DNA from: an uncultured Demequina sp.
GTDB taxonomy: Bacteria; Actinomycetota; Actinomycetes; Actinomycetales; Demequinaceae
Direction: 5' to 3'
Assembly (NCBI GenBank): GCA_937925595.1
Contig: CALALQ010000428.1
Location: 1-6,499, forward strand
Length of the DNA stretch: 6,499 nt
The notes under the pieces are model-generated. The model searched no databases. It saw only the letters and a program-made list of their open reading frames with translations, and had not been told where the DNA came from. Positions 6,248 to 6,499 of this stretch are shown in pieces (the first letter of the stretch is position 1; every line of letters starts with the position of its first letter). The translations under genes and the position numbers were made by a program.

Positions 6248-6499
6248 CGAAGGTCATAGCCGGGCGGACCTCCACGTCGAGCCCGGTCGCTTCCGAGGTC
6301 AGTCGCGCCCAGTGGAGAGCGGCGTCGAGGTCAGAGACGTCGATGACGGTGAAACCGCCGACGTACTCCTTCGTTTCCGCGAACGGCCCGTCCGCGAGAA
6401 CAACGCCGGAGGGTCCACGTCGCACGACCGTTGCAGAGGTCGGCTGGGTCAACGGCATCGCGAACACCCACACGCCCTCCGACTGCATCTGCTGCGTGA
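6240..6499 (-). CDS. DGPF/YCII-related domain protein, 5' end outside the window
   Basis: The last 85 codons are visible, ending PAMTFGG with TGA at 6242-6240. The hallmark is ADGPFAETKEYVGGF, with D-G-P-F encoded at 6392-6381. VIDVSDLDAALHWA and the terminal VEVRP strand follow, as in the YCII-like ferredoxin fold. Family members are about 110-130 residues, so roughly 25-45 N-terminal residues lie beyond the right edge. ATG at 6488 is probably internal, because the frame is open upstream of it (TQQ) and WVFAMPL matches mid-protein sequence of the family. DGPF genes are the conserved neighbours and main known targets of ECF42 sigma factors. Their biochemical role is not settled. Together with the overlapping sigma gene this forms a two-gene operon whose promoter is outside the window. 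Confidence 0.93.
   Translation of the reverse strand, partial: TQQMQSEGVWVFAMPLTQPTSATVVRRGPSGVVLADGPFAETKEYVGGFTVIDVSDLDAALHWARLTSEATGLDVEVRPAMTFGG

Overview
The window is GC-rich, has short intergenic gaps and often uses GTG/TTG starts. This fits a high-GC actinobacterium. The gene content (an actinobacterial-type mobile methylase-helicase and an ECF42/DGPF pair) points loosely to a Microbacteriaceae-like host, but the sequence alone does not prove the genus. No rRNA, tRNA, CRISPR array or complete insertion sequence was found.

Left part (1 to about 3755, all on the minus strand) looks like the edge of a conjugative or integrative element. Reading right to left, it holds a small serine recombinase (3755-3147), a short hydrophilic ORF (from 3032), a 157-residue acidic helical protein (2845-2372), and the N-terminal 791 residues of a very large N-6 adenine DNA methylase that probably continues into a helicase past the left edge. 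The methylase shows a SAM-binding motif and an NVPF catalytic motif. The last three ORFs are tightly packed. The short ORF has no stop of its own and stays open, in the methylase frame, through the whole middle gene. The methylase itself appears to begin at a CTG that overlaps the previous stop as CTGA.

Middle part (about 3756 to 5026) is a decayed junction. It holds an inverted repeat upstream of the recombinase, about 400 bases with no convincing gene, the C-terminal HTH end of a PucR/CdaR-type regulator (minus strand), and the C-terminal two thirds or so of a PfkB/fructokinase-like sugar kinase (plus strand). The two remnants meet head-to-head near 4394-4402 and both lack their N-termini. 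One deletion across a divergently transcribed regulator/kinase pair would produce this. Two near-identical 26-bp palindromes lie outside the two remnants, at 3954-3979 and 4921-4946.

Right part (5027-6499, minus strand) is a chromosomal-type regulatory operon. A DGPF/YCII-domain protein (5' end outside the window) overlaps by 8 nt an ECF sigma factor of the ECF42 type, which carries its characteristic long C-terminal extension. It is probably unrelated in function to the mobile part.
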